NCBI GenBank assembly: GCA_020425085.1
Contig: JAGQRW010000004.1
Coordinates: 434,001 to 498,000 of the forward strand
Length of the DNA: 64,000 nucleotides
DNA from: Paracoccaceae bacterium
GTDB taxonomy: Bacteria > Pseudomonadota > Alphaproteobacteria > Rhodobacterales > Rhodobacteraceae
Reading direction: 5' to 3'
This document shows positions 61,197 to 64,000 of the stretch, piece after piece. How positions within the stretch are numbered: position 1 is the first letter of the stretch; every line of letters begins with the position of its first letter. The notes under the pieces were generated by a model, which saw only the letters and a program-made list of their open reading frames with translations, searched no databases and was not told where the DNA came from. Both the position numbers and the translations under genes were made by a program.

Positions 61197-62405
61197 ATGA
61201 ATAACAAGGAGCAAATCCCTGAAAAAGCCATTTCCACCGCCGCAGCAGGTGCTGCAAGCAAGGGGATGCTGCCATTCATTCTGGCGTTCATCGCCAGTTG
61301 TACGACCCCGGAACGCACCCCTTTCACCCTGGCCGATCAAGAAGCCGCCAAGGTTCCAGGCTATCAGAATATCCGGTTCTATGCCGACATGCCTGCAACC
61401 GAATTGGCAACCAGGCGCACGCTGTTCCTGCCGCGTGGGGCTGGCAGGGACGGGCGTTCAAACTGGTTGGTGTTGTCTTCTGGCGGGGCAGGCGGTGCAT
61501 TCGGGGCCGGCGTTCTGGCCGGATGGAGCGAACGCGGCGACCGGCCGGAATTCGATCTTGTGACCGGCGTCAGTGCCGGTGCGCTGATCGCCCCGTTTGC
61601 CTTTGTCGGATCCGTTGCCGATAGCAGGCTTGCAACGCTTTTCACCAGCGTATCAAGCGCCAAACTGAACAAAAGCCGGTCCCTGCTGGCCGGGGTTCTG
61701 GGACAAGGTGCCATCCCGGCATCATCATTAAGGGGGCTGATCGACGCGCATATCGACGCTGATCTGATCGAACGAATTGCAGCACGCCACCGCGCCGGGG
61801 CGCGGCTGCTGGTGGTCACGACCAATCTTGATGCCGAACGCAGCGTTGTCTGGGATCTCGGGGCAATCGCTGCCTCGGACATGCCCGACAAGCTTGACCT
61901 GTTCAGCGTTGTTCTGGAAGCATCGGCCAGCATTCCCGCCATCTTTGCCCCGGTGCGCATCTCTGTCAGTGGCAATGGTGCCAGTTTTGAGGAATTACAT
62001 GCCGATGGCGGTGCGATCCGGCAGACTTATCTTGTCCCGGATGCATTCTATGCCGACAACGATCTTGGCGGCATGCGACCCGACATTCATGCTATCGTCA
62101 ATGGCGAACTCGCACCCAGTTTTGCCGTCACTCCGCAGCAATCCATCCGCATCGCCGAACGCGCCCTGTCTTCGCTGGAAAAATCCAGTGCCACGCGTGG
62201 CATCACGGAAATCGCCACATTCGCCCGCCAGAATAGGGCGACATTCCGGCTGATGTATATCGACCGGCACATTTCGGCCAACCCCAAGCTCGCCTTTGAT
62301 CCGGATTACATGCGCGCGGCATTTGCCCTCGGGCAGGCCAAGGGGCGTGCCGGGGCCTGGGAATTCGGCCCGCCGATCGGCACGGACCTGCTGGAAAGCG
62401 ATTGA
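61197..62405 (+). CDS. Patatin-like phospholipase, probable lipoprotein
   Basis: 402 residues. A hydrophobic segment ends in the lipobox IASC (MLPFILAFIASCTTPER), so the mature protein is probably lipid-anchored in the envelope. Patatin motifs: SSGGAGGAFGAGVLAGW (oxyanion loop), GVSAGALIAP with the nucleophile Ser, and Asp in HADGGAIRQTY. ATG 61197 gives a 23-residue n-region; ATG 61266 would begin right at the helix. Substrate is unknown; phospholipid turnover fits the neighbours. Confidence 0.85.
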   Translation: MNNKEQIPEKAISTAAAGAASKGMLPFILAFIASCTTPERTPFTLADQEAAKVPGYQNIRFYADMPATELATRRTLFLPRGAGRDGRSNWLVLSSGGAGGAFGAGVLAGWSERGDRPEFDLVTGVSAGALIAPFAFVGSVADSRLATLFTSVSSAKLNKSRSLLAGVLGQGAIPASSLRGLIDAHIDADLIERIAARHRAGARLLVVTTNLDAERSVVWDLGAIAASDMPDKLDLFSVVLEASASIPAIFAPVRISVSGNGASFEELHADGGAIRQTYLVPDAFYADNDLGGMRPDIHAIVNGELAPSFAVTPQQSIRIAERALSSLEKSSATRGITEIATFARQNRATFRLMYIDRHISANPKLAFDPDYMRAAFALGQAKGRAGAWEFGPPIGTDLLESD

Positions 62406-62521
62406 CGCGGCCAGTCAATCCGGAAATTGAACGATACCGGCTTTGGAATAGTGGATTGACCTACCATTCACCGGCATCCTAGGGTTCGATATATCCGCAC
62501 ACAAAGAACTCGGAGCAAGGC

Positions 62522-62647
62522 ATGTCGCAAAAGCAGGGCATTACTTTTCCGCATTTCAGAACCTTTGGGTTGTCCGACCGCGAAAAGGCCTGCCATCCGC
62601 ATTGGATTTGGTTGATCCGAGCTGAAACGCCATGGTCGGATTCATGA
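62522..62647 (+). CDS. Possible 41-codon upstream ORF
   Basis: Begins MSQKQGITFPHF and ends in TGA overlapping an in-frame ATG (62644) of the transporter gene as ATGA. CGGAGCAAGGC lies just before its ATG. No homology recognised. It could be a coupling leader peptide or chance; the only support is the overlap and the ribosome site. Confidence 0.25.
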   Translation: MSQKQGITFPHFRTFGLSDREKACHPHWIWLIRAETPWSDS

Positions 62648-63702
62648 GACTCCGGTTTGAGCGCGGCAAACCTGACAGGCTGGAAACACTGCACCCGGCC
62701 TATTTTGCCATGGTGATGGCCACCGGCATCGTGGCACTGGCAACCAGCCTGCACGGGATCAGCGTCTTTCCAGTGCTGTTGTTCTGGCTGAATGCCTGTT
62801 TTTTCGCGGCGTTGATCGTTGCCCTTTCGATGCGCCTTTTACGATATCCCGGCGCGGTCCTTGCCGATATTCGCAACCATAACCGGGGGGTTGGATTTTT
62901 CACGCTGGTGGCGGCTTCGGGCGTGTTCGGCAACCAGTTGGTTCTACAGATGCAGGCGACCGGTCTGGCAGTCATGTTCTGGATCGCAACCGCCTTGTTC
63001 TGGCTGGTGGTAACCTATGGGGTGCTGGCTGTCCTGACCGTAAAGCCGGAAAAACCCGGCCTGGCCGAAGGCATCAACGGCGGCTGGCTGGTCATCGTCG
63101 TGGCAACGCAATCGGTTTCCATTCTGACGGTACTGATCCTGTCCACAGGCGTCTTGGCCGGGTTTCAAAACCCGCTGATGTTCGCAGCATTGATCCTGTG
63201 GCTTGGCGGTGGGGCGCTTTATCTTTGGCTGATGACGCTGATCTTTTATCGCTACACGTTCTTTGCCATGTCGCCCGAAGATCTGGCCCCGCCATACTGG
63301 ATCAACATGGGCGCGGTTGCGATCTCGACCCTGGCCGGTGCTACCTTGCTGGAACATATGGCATTTTCCGCGACGGTTGCCGAACTGGCGCCATTCATCA
63401 AGGGTCTGACGCTGTTTTACTGGTCCATAGGCAGTTGGTGGATCCCGATGCTGCTGGTGCTTGGCGTCTGGCGCTATCTGATTCGCGGCCTGCCGTTCAG
63501 TTATGATCCGCTATACTGGGGCGGGGTTTTTCCGCTGGGCATGTATTCGGTCTGCACCTGGCATCTGGCATCGCTGCTGGATGCGCCATTCCTGTTGCCG
63601 ATCTCAAATGCGTTCATGCTGGCCGCCGTCGTCGCTTGGCTGGCCGCCTTTTCCGGACTGGTGGACAGCCGGATAAATTCTGGAGCGCGCACTGGACATT
63701 GA
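62632..63702 (+). CDS. TDT/SLAC1-family transporter (tellurite resistance/dicarboxylate type)
   Basis: 356 residues, about ten helices. LHPAYFAMVMATGIVALATS is the family start; GVFGNQLVLQMQATGLAVMF and SPEDLAPPYWINMGAVAIST are TDT motifs. Members move C4-dicarboxylates, sulfite, nitrate/chloride or tellurite. It lies 129 bases before narG, so an anion linked to nitrate respiration is possible. The start is either ATG 62632 or ATG 62644. Confidence 0.85.
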   Translation: MVGFMRLRFERGKPDRLETLHPAYFAMVMATGIVALATSLHGISVFPVLLFWLNACFFAALIVALSMRLLRYPGAVLADIRNHNRGVGFFTLVAASGVFGNQLVLQMQATGLAVMFWIATALFWLVVTYGVLAVLTVKPEKPGLAEGINGGWLVIVVATQSVSILTVLILSTGVLAGFQNPLMFAALILWLGGGALYLWLMTLIFYRYTFFAMSPEDLAPPYWINMGAVAISTLAGATLLEHMAFSATVAELAPFIKGLTLFYWSIGSWWIPMLLVLGVWRYLIRGLPFSYDPLYWGGVFPLGMYSVCTWHLASLLDAPFLLPISNAFMLAAVVAWLAAFSGLVDSRINSGARTGH

Positions 63703-63831
63703 GCCATTCAGGTGCAAAACTTCAACGATGGTCTGATGCGAGTGTTTTTCGGAACTTTTCATCTGAATTCCTCAATTCGATTCGCTTCAGTATTCGTTAG
63801 CAGCGACTGTCATATTGAGGAAGAAAACCGA

Positions 63832-64000
63832 ATGAGCCATTTTCTGGAACGACTGACATATCTTTCGCGCAAGCGTGAACCGTTTGCCAATGGCCACGGC
63901 GAATTGCGTGACGAAGACCGCATGTGGGAAGAAGGCTATCGGCAGCGCTGGCAACACGACAAGATCGTGCGTTCCACCCATGGCGTGAACTGTACCGGTT
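63832..64000 (+). CDS. narG: Respiratory nitrate reductase alpha subunit, 3' truncated by window
   Basis: Only 56 codons are present. [40 protein letters not shown] and [10 protein letters not shown] are the conserved NarG N-terminus. HGVNC begins the [4Fe-4S] (FS0) binding motif, where His is the unusual ligand. GAGGAAG precedes the ATG. The gene continues beyond the window; narHJI are expected next. No clear FNR box was seen upstream. Confidence 0.92.
   Translation, partial: MSHFLERLTYLSRKREPFANGHGELRDEDRMWEEGYRQRWQHDKIVRSTHGVNCTG

Noticed and set aside
62406-63831. FNR/Anr box for the TDT transporter or narG
   Set aside because: TTGAC and ATTCA fragments occur, but no TTGAT-N4-ATCAA-like site with acceptable symmetry was found.
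1-64000. CRISPR arrays, tRNA/rRNA genes, insertion sequences, phage genes
   Set aside because: No regularly spaced repeats, no cloverleaf candidates, no transposase or integrase motifs seen; the only repeats are the short ones listed.

Overview
The window reads as a chromosomal stretch of an alphaproteobacterium, possibly Rhodobacterales or Rhodospirillales; the exact taxon cannot be fixed from sequence alone. Support for this is the high GC content by eye, long operons with ATGA/GTGA overlaps, the glxBCD-glnT module, a LivH-LivM fusion, the Adc/BdhA ketone-body genes, and narG at the right edge. It is gene-dense: no stretch over about 300 bases lacks a gene. I see no tRNA, rRNA, CRISPR array, insertion sequence or integrase.

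Layout. (1) 1-6174, +: a Dpp/Opp-type ABC transporter with an embedded M24 peptidase. (2) 6285-11423, +: an XRE-cupin regulator, then glxBCD and a GlnT-like glutamine synthetase behind a good sigma-54 promoter match. (3) 11491-23381, -: one long run of overlapping genes, transcribed leftwards: acyl-CoA ligase, alpha/beta hydrolase, luciferase-like (possibly F420-dependent) oxidoreductase, SDR, amidase, crotonase, MaoC hydratase, then a Liv-type ABC transporter. (4) 23561-33466, +: divergent TetR regulator, a mosaic remnant gene, an FrhB-type F420 oxidoreductase with its own ferredoxin domain, 2-oxoacid:ferredoxin oxidoreductase KorAB, then a full coenzyme F420 biosynthesis set (cofD, cofE, cofC, cofG-cofH fusion). 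(5) 33500-45629: LysR and a divergent E1 alpha-beta fusion with a FabD-like acyltransferase; a leftward PreA-like/FdxA/ferredoxin reductase operon with a divergent LysR; RidA, EthD-like protein and a glycine betaine-type ABC transporter. (6) 45762-50697, +: patatin, acetoacetate decarboxylase, small unknowns, 3-hydroxybutyrate dehydrogenase, COG4705 membrane protein, a truncated DUF1269 gene and a DUF3096 protein. (7) 50794-62405: EmrAB-like efflux, cardiolipin synthase, a two-component system, HdeD-like, DUF1003, MprF-like, DUF202, and a lipoprotein patatin. (8) 62632-end: TDT-family transporter and the start of narG.

The most striking region is 11491-33466. I infer that KorAB oxidises a 2-oxoacid and passes electrons through the ferredoxin domains of the FrhB-like protein to F420. 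The cof genes in the same operon make the cofactor. The luciferase-like oxidoreductase in the divergent catabolic operon could then use F420H2. A TetR operator-like palindrome lies between the two operons. Inside the F420 operon, the 161-codon gene at 24208-24693 is a patchwork of the cofD/cofE junction and the tetR 3' end, yet it is still open and still overlaps both neighbours.

Region 45762-62405 looks like a membrane-lipid and envelope-stress island. A matching CTTWC-N6-GTAAG site lies upstream of both the patatin operon and the two-component regulator.
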